This document shows positions 1 to 12,900 of a stretch of DNA of 64,000 nucleotides, piece after piece. Both the position numbers and the translations under genes were made by a program. The stretch's first letter is position 1, and each line of letters opens with the position of its first letter. Source of the DNA: Haliclystus octoradiatus. Its lineage: Eukaryota; Cnidaria; Staurozoa; Stauromedusae; Haliclystidae. The stretch lies in NCBI GenBank assembly GCA_916610825.1, contig OU744446.1, forward strand, positions 11,342,538-11,406,537. Direction: 5' to 3'. The notes below the pieces were generated by a model. That model saw only the letters and a program-made list of their open reading frames with translations, was not told where the DNA came from and did not search any database.

Positions 1-955
1 CGAATCTGAATTAGTTATCTTATTATCACTTGCTTTTAATAGTTCGTTGAACATCAAGTTGTTGTATTTTGCTGTGATAATGTGGTTTTATAATCTGAAA
101 TTTGCACAGAATCTTTGCCGGGTATCATTTTCTTTTTGAATGCTGTTACTTTGAAGCTTCTGGTTGTTGCTGATCGTGTTTTTCCTTCGACGCTGGTAAA
201 TATTCAGGTAGTAGTTTTGAGCGAGCGTCATAGCACATCAACATTAGGGATGTCAGTGATTGACGGCGAATAGTGTCGAAATGTATACCGACTGACTCCA
301 GTTTTTTCCCATAGCTAACTTTGCCGAGAATTTGCTTAACTAATGCTTTCAGGCATTTGTCTAGGTGATTGTGTATGTATATATGAACATTTTGATATCA
401 ATTGTATATAAAAACAGAATGTAATAAAATGTTGCCTATCCACTGGTCTTTTATTGTAGTGTAATAAATTGTGGCAATGGTTGTGGCAATATTCTGAAAT
501 ATTGGATTATTCAACATTTTCTGAGATTTGAATATGAGCTTTTTGTATGCCAAAAACATAATTATCGAAAACTATAAAAGACATGTTTAAAATTATTAGA
601 TGGTATATGTTATCAATGTTAAATTTGTTCTCATACTGTGAACATTGTGAAATTGAAAGATCAGACATCAATACTGTATATCTTAGTATAAAGACAAGGC
701 TCAATCAAACAAGTGCTGCTGGGACCACAAGTCGAACTGGGTACATTTCGAGTACAAGATGAATTACTGAAGGCACAAAGATTTAGTAACTTAGAAAAAA
801 CTGAATAGTAGACACAAATATACTTTGTAGGCCACAACAGCTACATATTCAATAGATACTATACCACACAAAATAATGATTACTACTGTCACGCTCAAAA
901 TACATAATTAGATACAGTATGTTAATAAGTTATTGGCATGTTGAAATAGTCTTAC
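1..955. other. TM9SF4 intron, left edge
   Basis: AT-rich sequence below the last TM9SF4 exon that I can place. The next expected exon would encode the stretch after the first membrane helix, and I could not find it here, so the gene continues beyond the left edge. No repeat or coding signal stands out. Confidence 0.5.
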
Positions 956-3900
956 CAGTAAGAAATAAAACAACCACAACAGAATTGATGATTGCAAACC
1001 AATGAATTTTTACATCACTCATGGATAGATATATGTCCCATCGTGATGCCCAGGCTATCTCTTTTTTCTCCTGATATTGTTTGAAATAAGAAACATGAAT
1101 CTTTGAAAGACAACCATACCAAAAAAATGAAAGTGTGAAATCAAAAATAAATATATTTGTAACTGACCTCCCACGTAATATCGTATGTGAAATGTAAAGC
1201 CATGCTACCTAGAATGAAAGAGAGATTTAATTGGTTTTATTCCATTCCGTCACAAAGCCGTTTTGCATAGATAAAGCGTAACAAAAATTCCCAATTTGCT
1301 GGAATTAGGCAATAACATGATCAATGACAGGAAATAAGCCAAGAAGATTTGACGTGTTACAGTTTAATTTCCTTAAAACCCGCTTTTGCAGAAATGCAGA
1401 TAAGAAGGGGGATAGTAAAAGTGATAGAATTTGAGAAATGTGTGTTGAACAGAAAGTGGAACCTGCTATAAGAGGAAACTGAGTAGGTTTGACTGCATAA
1501 ATCAAACAACAGAAGGTTGATTACCTGGACCTCTGTGAAAAAAGTTTGTGAGTTTAATAACGTGAAATTGCCCAAAAGTTCATGAGCTGTATATGAATTG
1601 TGAAACTTTCAGGCAGTTTCACATTCATGGACCAGTTCATGAACCGGTTCATGAAGTCTTTGTGACTCTTCATGAACTGTTCATAGACCCACAAAAAAAT
1701 GTTCATGAATGGAAAATTACATGTTAGTTTGCAAACCCTATGGTTTAAAAAGAATTTGGAGCTGGTAAGTAAGTTGGCAATTAAATATCTAGCATATAAA
1801 TTGAAAGCTTCAATGTCATCCAGATATAATCTATTATATGTAGAGAAATTGACATTCATATACTGTACACTGTTAAGAGTTGATTCAATAGGAAAGAAGA
1901 TAGTACTTTGAACATAGCTAGACATAAGAATGACCAATGTTATAAACACATAACTACTGAATAGAAGTGGTCCTTATGGCAGTTCTTGGAGACTGTATTG
2001 CACATTCGCATGAAACCATTGAAATTATAAGCACGACAAGTACTGGTGATGGCGAGTGGTTAGAAACAAGTACTGGTTGTATGCTACAAAGCATAAACTG
2101 TATAAATTTAAACCAGACTATCGATTTAAATAAACCAAGATTAAAGAATCTATTATAAATTGTAGCAGTAAGGCAAAATATTACATACATTCTGGTACTG
2201 TTTTTGATTCAAGTCCAGCATCATACAGTGAAACTTTTCGATATCACCATTGTTAATACGGTAATATCACATTTAGTTTAAAATTACTAATTTTTCAGAA
2301 CCAGTTTATATCAAACCTAACTATTTCACTGCAGTTAATATCACAATCCACCTACTATTTCAAATGTTGGCTGCAGCAGAACAGTGATATTAACGAGGCT
2401 ACAACATACTAAAACATACCTGATTCTGGAACCAATTGGTGAGCGCTCGGTTTATTTGGCAAAGTACAATGATTTGAGTCTGCTTGCATGTCAATTAATC
2501 CTTTTTCAATACTGGAAAATTGAAATAAGATTGAACTCTTAAATGTCTACATTTGGGCTAGAGCTAGTACATCATTTGTCTATGCTAGCCATTGCATTGA
2601 TGGCATCAATGGTTTGATTAATGTAATAAAATAATTATGATTGTAAAGAATATGCTGTTGAACAAGTTGTAATTATATCGAATTTTGTTGCAATGTCTAA
2701 AATAGTTGTATTTTCTATTGAATCAAGCCTGTATATAAAGGACATTTGTCTATAGTGGTCAATTTATCCACCTCTCGTAGCTGTTATATACAGGTTTCAC
2801 TGTATTGATTCAAACAGATTGATTATACTGTATGATTGATGCACTACAGTAGAAGTAGTACATTTGGGACTATTTTCCTACCAATTACATCTATAGCAAA
2901 TAATTTTCATAATTCAATTTCCTTCTTGAAAATTATTCAATCAATCATCAATCCTAGATATATGAATCGTTGATGCTTAGATATAGTACCATTTCATATT
3001 GAATTTTCCTGTGAGTCTTCACTCGTCAGCCTATCATGATATTTGGAATAGCCCGAAAACTCAAAAACATTTTATGTACAGTTCATGAACTTTGAGGACT
3101 ATTCATGGACAGCTCATGGGCATTTCATTTATAATTAATTGAAACTTTGTGAATGAGAAAAGGAATGAATTAAAGGAACTGTTCACATAAAAATTTCATG
3201 AAAACTGTACCATTTCATACCCATAATCATGGGTTGAAGGTGTTATGTTTTAATTACGAATGTCATACCCCAAAGAAAATTTGTTAAGCTGTTTATAATC
3301 AGTTCATGAACTTTTTAGGGACTGTCCATGAACTATTTTCACAAGGGTGACCAACTGTTAATTTAATTGATAAGCCAATTTCACAGGTATACCTCATGGC
3401 TTGAACCTCAAATCCAACAACACGATAAAGATCCCTATAAAAAATTGAAAACATCATATTATTTGTTATATAATCATTGGTAGTATATAGAGATGTTCAC
3501 TACATGTTGTTCATACGCAAGATTAACTTTCAAGAGCTTCATTGGCTTTATTGTTGGAATAGTTGTTGAAAATTTAGGCAAACTTGAGGCTAATTTTTTA
3601 TTTGAAAACATGAAATTTCTAACTATAGACACTTTAAAGATGTTACTTAGCAATAACCATTCATCAAAGATACAACAATGTCCAGGATGACATGTCAAAC
3701 TTTCCTAGTACAGAAAGCTCTCTACCATTAAATAAAGCTAACAAACAAATAGGTCATCGACAGATTTAAATTTATGGTAGGGATTGGATAGTTTATTGAA
3801 GCTGGATTACCTTTTTTGTTAATTAATCTATTTACTGGTAATGAACTTTTTATGAATACGGAAAACGTGAAATTCAAATAACATGAACTAAGGTCTAATA

Positions 3901-6900
3901 ACAGAACATTACAAATTAGTCTTTGAATTACATCAAGTCCAAGAGAAAACTCGAGCATAAGTTAATTTAAGTTAATTTAAAACCATGTCTGATCAGATAG
4001 AATGAAGTGCAGGTTTTAGAACTTTCTCTTTTAAATACAATGTTTGTCTGTGAAATAGCCAGGAGAATCAATCACCCAGGTTTTTATGGAATTTAAATGA
4101 AATGAATATTTCCGAAGTTTAGTTTATTTACACTACTCAATTTTTATTGATTGCAAAAATACTTGTTTTGTTCTATTCACTTATTCTATAAGTTGATCAC
4201 AAGAGACTACCAACAATTGGTAATGGAAAGAACAATTAGCCTATGCGCATTTTGTAGTCCATTGGCTATTTTGAAGACATACACTGTAAGATAATACAGT
4301 GTAGCCCGTTACTGCCACTGTAATGGTTTTATATTGCATTCACGTCATCGTATAATTGTCTATTGTTAATCATTTCCTGTAAATCTATATGTGTGTAAAC
4401 TGTATCACGTAAACGTCCTCTTTTACCTCTTGTTGTCTTACTGTACGGTCGTGTCTGTTGTATCAAAGAGCTCTGATTAAAGGCCATAGGAGCCCTTAAC
4501 ATCTCTCCCTGTAATGTCAGCAGACACGGCCTACCATTATCATAATAAAGAGTATCAACATTATATGGATTGTGTTATTATTTAATCCTGCACAACACTA
4601 ACAGTTAATATCATAATCCCTGCGAAAAACAGTTTAGGAGTTAATGAACAGCTCATGAACAGTTCACGAATGATAAATGGCCCCAAGTTTTCATGAGATG
4701 TTCATGAACTGTTCATGAACTGTCCGTGAAGGTTATGAAAATTGGGACCATTTAACGTTCCTTCCTGAACTGTTCTTCGCAGGGAACATGCTCAATATCA
4801 CTAATTTATCAAAACAATTCCTATCAATCTTAATTATTTCACTCTGGTTAATATCACAACCTGCTTAATTGTTTTCACAATTTTAGCTGAACCAGAACAG
4901 TGATAGTAACCAAGGTTACATATACAAAGAAGAATCATGTATTTCTGCGTAGTAGGCTAGTAGAATGTGAAAAGAAAGGTATTGTTCACAATCATATGTA
5001 TTGAAAACCGGTAAATGAAATTCTTTACTGAATAAAAGTTAACATACTTACTTGTATTGTGAATTGTATTTGAGATTGAATCTCAGATGATTATTGATGT
5101 AGACCTAACATAATAAATAATAAAAGAAATATAGAAATGAAGTCCACTGTCAAAGACCAAAACAGCATGGAATTTGTAAATTTAAAATAGGAAAAAAACT
5201 TCAATATTAACCTTTTCTTGATAAACAAATCCTAACTTGTAGCCATGATCATACTGCACCTAGTAGTTAAAGAACAGGTACACAAATAAATAGAAATTTA
5301 AGATTTATGTTATTAGGAGAGGCTTAGCCTACAATTAAATGCACTTTGAGTGATATGAAGATAATTATTCATTATTTGAAAATGTCGAATTTGATTTCAT
5401 CAGTTCCCTTTTAACAAATTTGAATGCATATTATCACGATATAACCTGTTCTATTATATGCATCTGAAACATGGGTTCTATCAACCACAGTATTAACCTG
5501 ACTTGACTCAGCTTATGACGCCATGCTTCGACATGCTTTAGGAATACATTGGCCCAACTTACTGTCTACTGCTAAACTAAGGAAACTTTCCCGTTCTGCC
5601 TCTGCTATTGCTCACCAATGTCAGATGTCGTTTTTAGGTCACATTGAAAGATCAAAGACATTTGCCCCTCAACCGCTGCATGACATCCTTCACTGGCAAC
5701 TGAAGGAGATGTTTCGGCAAGGCTATGGGCAAGTAGTATCTTTTCATAATGTCATAATGTTTTGTATCGTGAATTGCCTTATTTACAAGTTTCTTTGTCA
5801 GCTATGTCTGACAATGAGTTGTGTAGCAAATATATTAGGTGTAAGAGGGACGGCACATTCCTACAATGTGATTGTCTATACTACTACTATACTATCACTT
5901 CTCTGAAACAAATGACAACAATGGCAAAATTAAGTGTTTCTGTGTTCTAGACCTACATTCACTACTGATACCAAAACTATGAAAAAAGTGTGAACTTTTA
6001 TGGCGCTTTCATGGCATTTTCACAATTTAAAACCGTGAATATGGATGTTTTCATGGCTTCGTAAATTTGTAATTTTCACTTTCATGGCATTTTCAATTGT
6101 TCATGGTTTTGGTGTTGGTAGTGATTGCATTTCCTAAATTTATTATATCATCTCAGTGTAGCAGACAAATGATGTGTGATCAAAGACAAGGAATAACCAA
6201 TACAATTGAAATCAACCACTGCGATAAACACTTCAGGAGTTCATGAACAGTTCATGAACTCCTGAACTGATTTTTGCAGGGAAAATATATGTTTATAGTA
6301 AATTTACCTCTTTACTATCTATCATTTGAAATTTTGTTGCCGCTGGAAGACTGTCAGCAGTTCTGGAACAAAGCAAATCAAATAGCTGAATGAGAAGCAC
6401 TGGATAAGTATGCATTCTGAAATATTATTACAATTTCTGATTGATTTGACATACAGATGAACTGAATAATCTTCACGTATACGTTTAGCCACTTTAGCTG
6501 TTTGCTTCTCATCCCATTCAACAAGGCCATGATTATCTGGACAAAGAACATGACAATTGACTCTCACCTTCATAGACACCTGGAATAGTTAGCATTGCAA
6601 TGTTCACATTAATTAGACAACATATGTTGGGAGCCAGTCAATGTTTCCATGTCAGTCAGTGTGCCAGGACCAAACCCTGTGTCTCGCTAATGTCTTGCAC
6701 ATAGGCTCAAAAAAAAGTGAGAGTTTTTTTTGAAATCTTGCATATTGGATAGCTAGAGAAAATTAGCAAGTAATAGAGTTATTTTGAAAAAGCCAAACCT
6801 AAACAAAACCTCCACACAGGGTCAGACAAAGTCTGGAAACTTGGAAACCTGGTTTGCAAAATTCAGAAGTAAAAGGCAAAATGCTGGATATAGAGGCTAA

Positions 6901-9900
6901 AATTATTAGAAAAATATGAAAAATAAATGTTCGATTTTACGTTTTTATGTCAGTAAAATTACTCAAAAGTTTATCTCTTGAGATTGTGGTGCTATATCAG
7001 TTTCATCCTCCGATTGATTGTTCAAAGTAAGGTGGATATGATCAATGTGTCTATCTATTATTCGGCCATCACTTGTCTTCAGTCTGTATGACAGTGGACC
7101 TGAAGCTTCTGTTACTACCGCAGCTAACCATTTATCATGAATGATATCTTTAACTTTGATTGTGTCGTTTGGTTTTAATGTTCTTGGTTCTCCTTGAGGT
7201 TTTGTTGCTGCTGTACCTTTGTGTATATATCTGGTAGTAATAAATGTAATGACGTCCGCACTGGCATACGCATAATTAGCTCACATGGAGGTATGCCTGT
7301 TGTTGCGTGAGGTGTTGTCCTGTAGGCAAATAACACCCTGGAAAGTTCATTATATAAAGACGTCTTCATACGATGGTTCTTTTTCAAGGCTTGTTTGATC
7401 AGTTGAACTGCCCTTTCTACTTGTCCATCGGACCGCGGGTGATATGGTGCTGTCGTGAGTGACGTATTCCATTACACGAACAGAAGTGTTTGAACTCGTC
7501 TGATGTAAACCCACTGGCGTTGTCAGAGACTAATTGTTGTGGTAAGCCAAACGTACAGAATAGATTCATCAAAACACTGATAGTAGCCTCAGATGACGTT
7601 GATGGTACGATACGTGTGTCAATCCATTTAGAATGGGCATCAATTATCACTAGGAATTGTTTTCCCATAAATGGTCCAGCATGGTCGATATGCATACGAG
7701 ACCAAGGAGTAGTAGGATACACCCAAGGATGGATTGGTGATGCTGCTGGCAGTTTTGCATTGTCTTGACATATATTACAATTATGAGCTACATCTTCAAT
7801 GTCTTTGTCTATGTTCGGCCACCAAATAAAACTTCTTGTTAAACCTTTCATACGCACTATACCTTGGTGACAATCATGTAAAATGTTCAAAGCTCGTTTT
7901 CGTAGTGCTGTTGGGATAACTACTCTTGACCCCCACAGCAATGAGCTATTGTGCGTGGACAATTCAAAATTTTTAGAATGAAATGCTTTCTGTTCAAATT
8001 CTTTCCCCTCTTTGAAACATCCACCAATATTGAGTTGTTGTACGATGCTGCTAATAACTACGTCAATACGGGACGCTTTATTGATCTCTTTAAAAGTGAG
8101 TGCACTTTCGTTCAATGTGTCCACCAGATAAACAGTATCAGATGGTGGAGGAGTCGCTTTTACACGTGGTGCCTTCTCGACAGGCAATCTACTTAATGCA
8201 TCTGCATTCTGGTGATCAGATCCAGGTTTATATTTCATTACATAGTTATACCCTGCCAGCTGAATAGACCAACGAATCAATCTTGAAGCAGCTAATTTTG
8301 TGGTGGGCTTTTCCTCAGAGAACAGTGACAATAATGGTTCGTGGTCTGTGATGATTTCAAATTTTCTACCATAGAGATATCTATGAAACTTTTGTAAACC
8401 GAAGATTATTGCCAACCCCTCTTTCTCTGTGTGCGAATAATGTTTTTCTGCTGAATTTAATGTTCTTGAGCAGCATGCTATTGGTCTTTCTGAGCCATCT
8501 TGCATGCAGTGCGAAATTATTGCACTGACTCCAAATGGAGAGGCATCGCAAGATAATAATGATGGCAATGTAGTATCGTAATGTACCAATACTCGGTCAC
8601 TTGCAATGCAATCTTTTGCTTGTTGAAATGCCTGGTCTTTTTCATCTGTCCAATTCCACTTTGTATCTTTTTGTAGAAGTTCATAGAGTAGTGCTAGGAG
8701 TTCCGTTGAGTTTTGAAGAAACTTTGCGTAATAGTTGAATAGCCCTAGCCAAGAACGTAATTCTGTGACATCGGTGGGTGTCTTAGCATCTGTAATTACC
8801 TTTACTTTTGATGGTATGGGTTTCAATCCTTCTGCATTGATGCGATGTCCAAGAAAGTCTATCTCAGGCAGATCGAATTGACATTTTGACTGTTTCAGTC
8901 GAAAACTGGCATTTCGGAATCGTTTAAAAACTTCTGCCAATGTAACATCGTCTAAATAACAGCTTACGTTTTCAATCCCAGCTAACAGTGTATCGAAAAC
9001 CCGTTGAAAGATTGCAGGTGATGATGATACTCCGAAAGGTAATTCTTGTATTGAAACAGGCCTCTGTGAGTATTAATGGTACACAATTGTTTTGATTCTT
9101 CATCTAGTCTTAGTTGTGTATATGCGTGTGCCAGATCTAACCTGCAGAAGACTTTCCCATTTCCCAAGTTTGTGAATAGATCTTTAATATCTGGTATGGG
9201 ATATTTTCCAGTCAGTGATTTTGCATAAACCGTTGCCCTAAAATCGCCACATATACGTACCGTTTTGTCAGGCTTCACAATCGGTACCACAGGGGTAGCC
9301 CAATCACTATACTTTGCTGGAGATATGACGTCATTTGCCAACAAACGATCAATTTCGGCATCAACCATAGGTTTAATGGCGTAAGGCACAGGACGGGCTT
9401 TAAAATATACAGGTTTAATCCCTTCTTTAAGATGAATCGTCACTTCACCCCCAGTGAACTTCCCTAAATCATGACCAGACAATGCTTTGTTTTCGTACAA
9501 TAATCGTTCTAATGTGATATTTTCACATATTTTATTCATCGGAAATATTGCCAACCAATTGAGAGTAATTGATTGCAGCCAATCCCGTCCTAGCAGTGCT
9601 TGATTGTCTTCAGCAGCTATAATTAGCTTCATATTTTTGTATTCGCGATTGTCATAGCTTACGTTGACTGTTATTGTTCCTAGCAATGGAATTATTTGTC
9701 CGGAATACGTTGTCAATCTTAGCTTTGTTGGCTCTAATGTCTCATTACTCAAGTATTGTTCGTAGAATTGTTTACCGATAATCGTTCTACTCGCGCCAGT
9801 ATCAATTTCAATCTCTATTGGCTTTTTATTAATGTTCATCTTAACTCTAATTGGCTTAGCAGTAGATTTCTTTTCACCTAATTTCATCATAGCGTATTGT

Positions 9901-12900
9901 GAAACGTCATCACAGTCTGTTTTGTCATTGTAGTTCATTTCCTCTTCGTGTTGGGCGTGTACCTTTTTGGCTTTTTTCTTTTCAATACATGCCTTTTCGA
10001 TATGTCCCTTTTTCTCACAATAGTTGCAGATTGTGATTTTATGTCTACGTGTACTGGGATCATGAGATCCATCGCAGCGATAGCAACTTGAAGTATAGCT
10101 TGATGGTTTAGGCTTTTCATATTGCCTGTCATTAATTTTCGATTGTTTTGAAATCAGTGCTATTGTGTCTGTGTCTGTCTCTGCATTTGGACCATTCAAC
10201 AATACTGACGTATTATTCACGGCTTGTTCCATTGAACGGCAAAGATTAAGAGATTTATCAAGTGTTAATTCCGTCTAATCCCATCCTCATCGCCAATTTT
10301 ATATATTAGTATAAAATAACAATTGATAATAAGCAGAGGACAAGTGTGTATGCTTTTTTTTTTTTTTGGATTTATGATTTATCCACAAACCGGGTAAGCT
10401 TGCAGCTTTTTTTCGCCGGGGTGGTTGGTTAAATTGGTTAGTATTTTGAAGCTTGTGTGCGTTTAATAGCCGGATGCCCTTCCTGACACCAAACCCATAG
10501 TGCTCCTGCCAGGGATTGAACCCGAGACCCTGCGGGCCGTGGTTCAACGTCCTAGCCACTACACCAAGGCCGCACTTAATCGTGCTTTGTGTCTCATTAT
10601 GATTCAAACTGAACTATGACATAATTATTTATAATCAGCTGTCTAATCACGTGTCATTCATTTCAGACATGTGCATTACCAATACTCATAAACAATACAT
10701 AACAGGAAGGTAAAACATTTTGTCGGACTCTGCCTCCACATCCTGGATTCTGCAAGGTTCAACATCTTGTCAGAAATTGGTTGTATATAATTCCAAGTGT
10801 TTTTACATGCCAGCACTTCATGAATGCATTGATGATAATGGTTTATTGGCATTCAAGCTCAAACACAACAGACATTATAAGTCTAGAATTACTATTAGTC
10901 ATGTTGACAGGTTATTGAACAACTTGAATTACGATTTTAAATAGTCATATCTTTCTTTTGGAAATGTTTATCATACAATACAGTTTTTAGTAATTTCATA
11001 AACTAATTCATTTTTTTTATGTTCTTATAAATCGAACGGAAACACGTTTTTGCCCTCTGGGATCATAACAAAGTCTCATACATTTCAAATAAAAATGTAA
11101 TAGCTCACATTGTATGGGGTGTTTACTAGACGATCACCACGCAACACTTCACCTACAAAAAGCAATGGAATAAGAAAGATGGAATTGATGGCAAATAATT
11201 TGAGTTATAATGATATGTAAATATGCTGCATTGAAATAATCAAAATACTGGGTCTAATTACCTAGATTTTCATGCACATATTCAACTCCCTTTCTTGGTT
11301 TACAAAACGGAAGAGAATAGTACCCAAATGGCATTTGAGTTTTGATACTGGTCATTTTCACAGCCTAAATTTACAAATAAGCAGCAAAGTAAAATACAAA
11401 TACATTCTACAATGACGATGAGAAATCATGTAACCGAATTCCTAGGGAACTACAATAATTTTTTTGTCCCTTCATGGTATCTAGGTCAAGGGTAGACAAG
11501 TGGAGGGCGCGGTGGGGGGCATCTACCCCTAACACAAAATTGAAATTAGTTTTCTTTTTTGAACCCAGTTAGGCCTACATACTGCATGGGAAATTAACAA
11601 AATGTTACTGTTTCTGCATAAAATCAAGTTATATATATTTGAAATTCAATCACATTGCACATACAGTAGGCTATATACAAGTCACAAGTCAGAGAAAAGA
11701 TTATGATTATGAAAGGCAATTTTGAAGCTATAGAGCCTTCAACATTTTCGCTTGAAGTCTAATATGTTTAAGTTTGACTTATAAGTCAATAAAAATATGA
11801 ATTTTTCCCAAACTGCCTCTAGCTTTATGGAATCTAGGACTCCAGGATCCCCACTTTTTCCCTATCCTGATTGCATGTCTTTCTTTTTCAATATCATTGG
11901 TTGTTGAATTCCAAGAACACATCAACTTAGTTGAAACATTTATCATTGTTAATCTATGTTATTTAAATTAACACAGCAACGCGGACGTGACTCATTGCTA
12001 GTATTATATAAATTGATAAGAAAAATGGAAGAAAATTAATTTGTGAAAACTGAAAAGCACAATATCAAAAATTTGCTAAAAAAAACAATCTGTTTTTAGA
12101 CCAATTAAATATGGGATTTGAATAGTTGATAGTAACTTAACGCAATAAAGATAAACAATTGGAAACTTACAACTCCTACAAAACATGTCCTATTTGGATT
12201 ACAAATTTGCTTTTGTTAAAAAATTCAAGTTATCAAGCTTCAAAACAACAAGTCAAATATCCACTATTTGCTTTGTTCCTTGAAGGATAATACGTTTGTT
12301 AGGCCTACACTCTGAACACAACCTTGAACTTTTCAACTTATGAATCATTATTAACAATTTTCACTGTGATGCCATTCCTGATCCCAATCCATAGGGATCC
12401 TGGCAGTTATTGAATTAAAACAATTGGCGAGTGAAGATAAAAATCAAAACACTGGCCAAATTGGGAAAGCCACAATAAATTTGATAACAAAATACTTTAA
12501 ACATAATCAACACGCTTTACTGTTCAGATGGCAACTTTCAACATTTTAAATATTTCTATTTTTTTGCCAGCAGCACTCTTCTATTTCAGAGGAGCGACAC
12601 TCCACGCTAACGGTAACACAGATAATGATTAACACTTTGGGCACAACACTGCAAATCTAGTTGCTACAAGAGATTATTCTTCTGCGTGTTTTCTCTGTCG
12701 ATGTTCCCGCGCAAGGTTGATGGATCCATCCTATCAACGGACAATCTTGCGCTGAGTAAAGAGTGTTAGTAGCATATCAATAACATAAACTCTACTGATC
12801 AAAAAATTATTTTGTTGGCTTACTAGACAATAGTGTAAACTGTGTCATATGTATGAGCTTGAAGATTAGAAAGGCCAAACACTATGTCATCCAGGGGACA

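Larger units (their letters stand above)
6809..10740. mobile_element. Composite: hAT-like miniature element split by a Gypsy fragment
   Basis: The left end CAGGGTCAGACAAAG (6817) and right end TTTTGTCGGACTCTG (to 10732) are the two termini of the element that is intact at 40247-40460. The 8 bp word CCTCCACA lies directly outside both ends (6809-6816, 10733-10740), which is a hAT-type target duplication. About 170 bp of the miniature element survives on the left (to ~6985) and ~28 bp on the right. Between them lie a Gypsy gag-pol fragment and a SINE. The miniature element therefore inserted first and was opened later. It sits in TM9SF4 intron 3. Confidence 0.8.
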
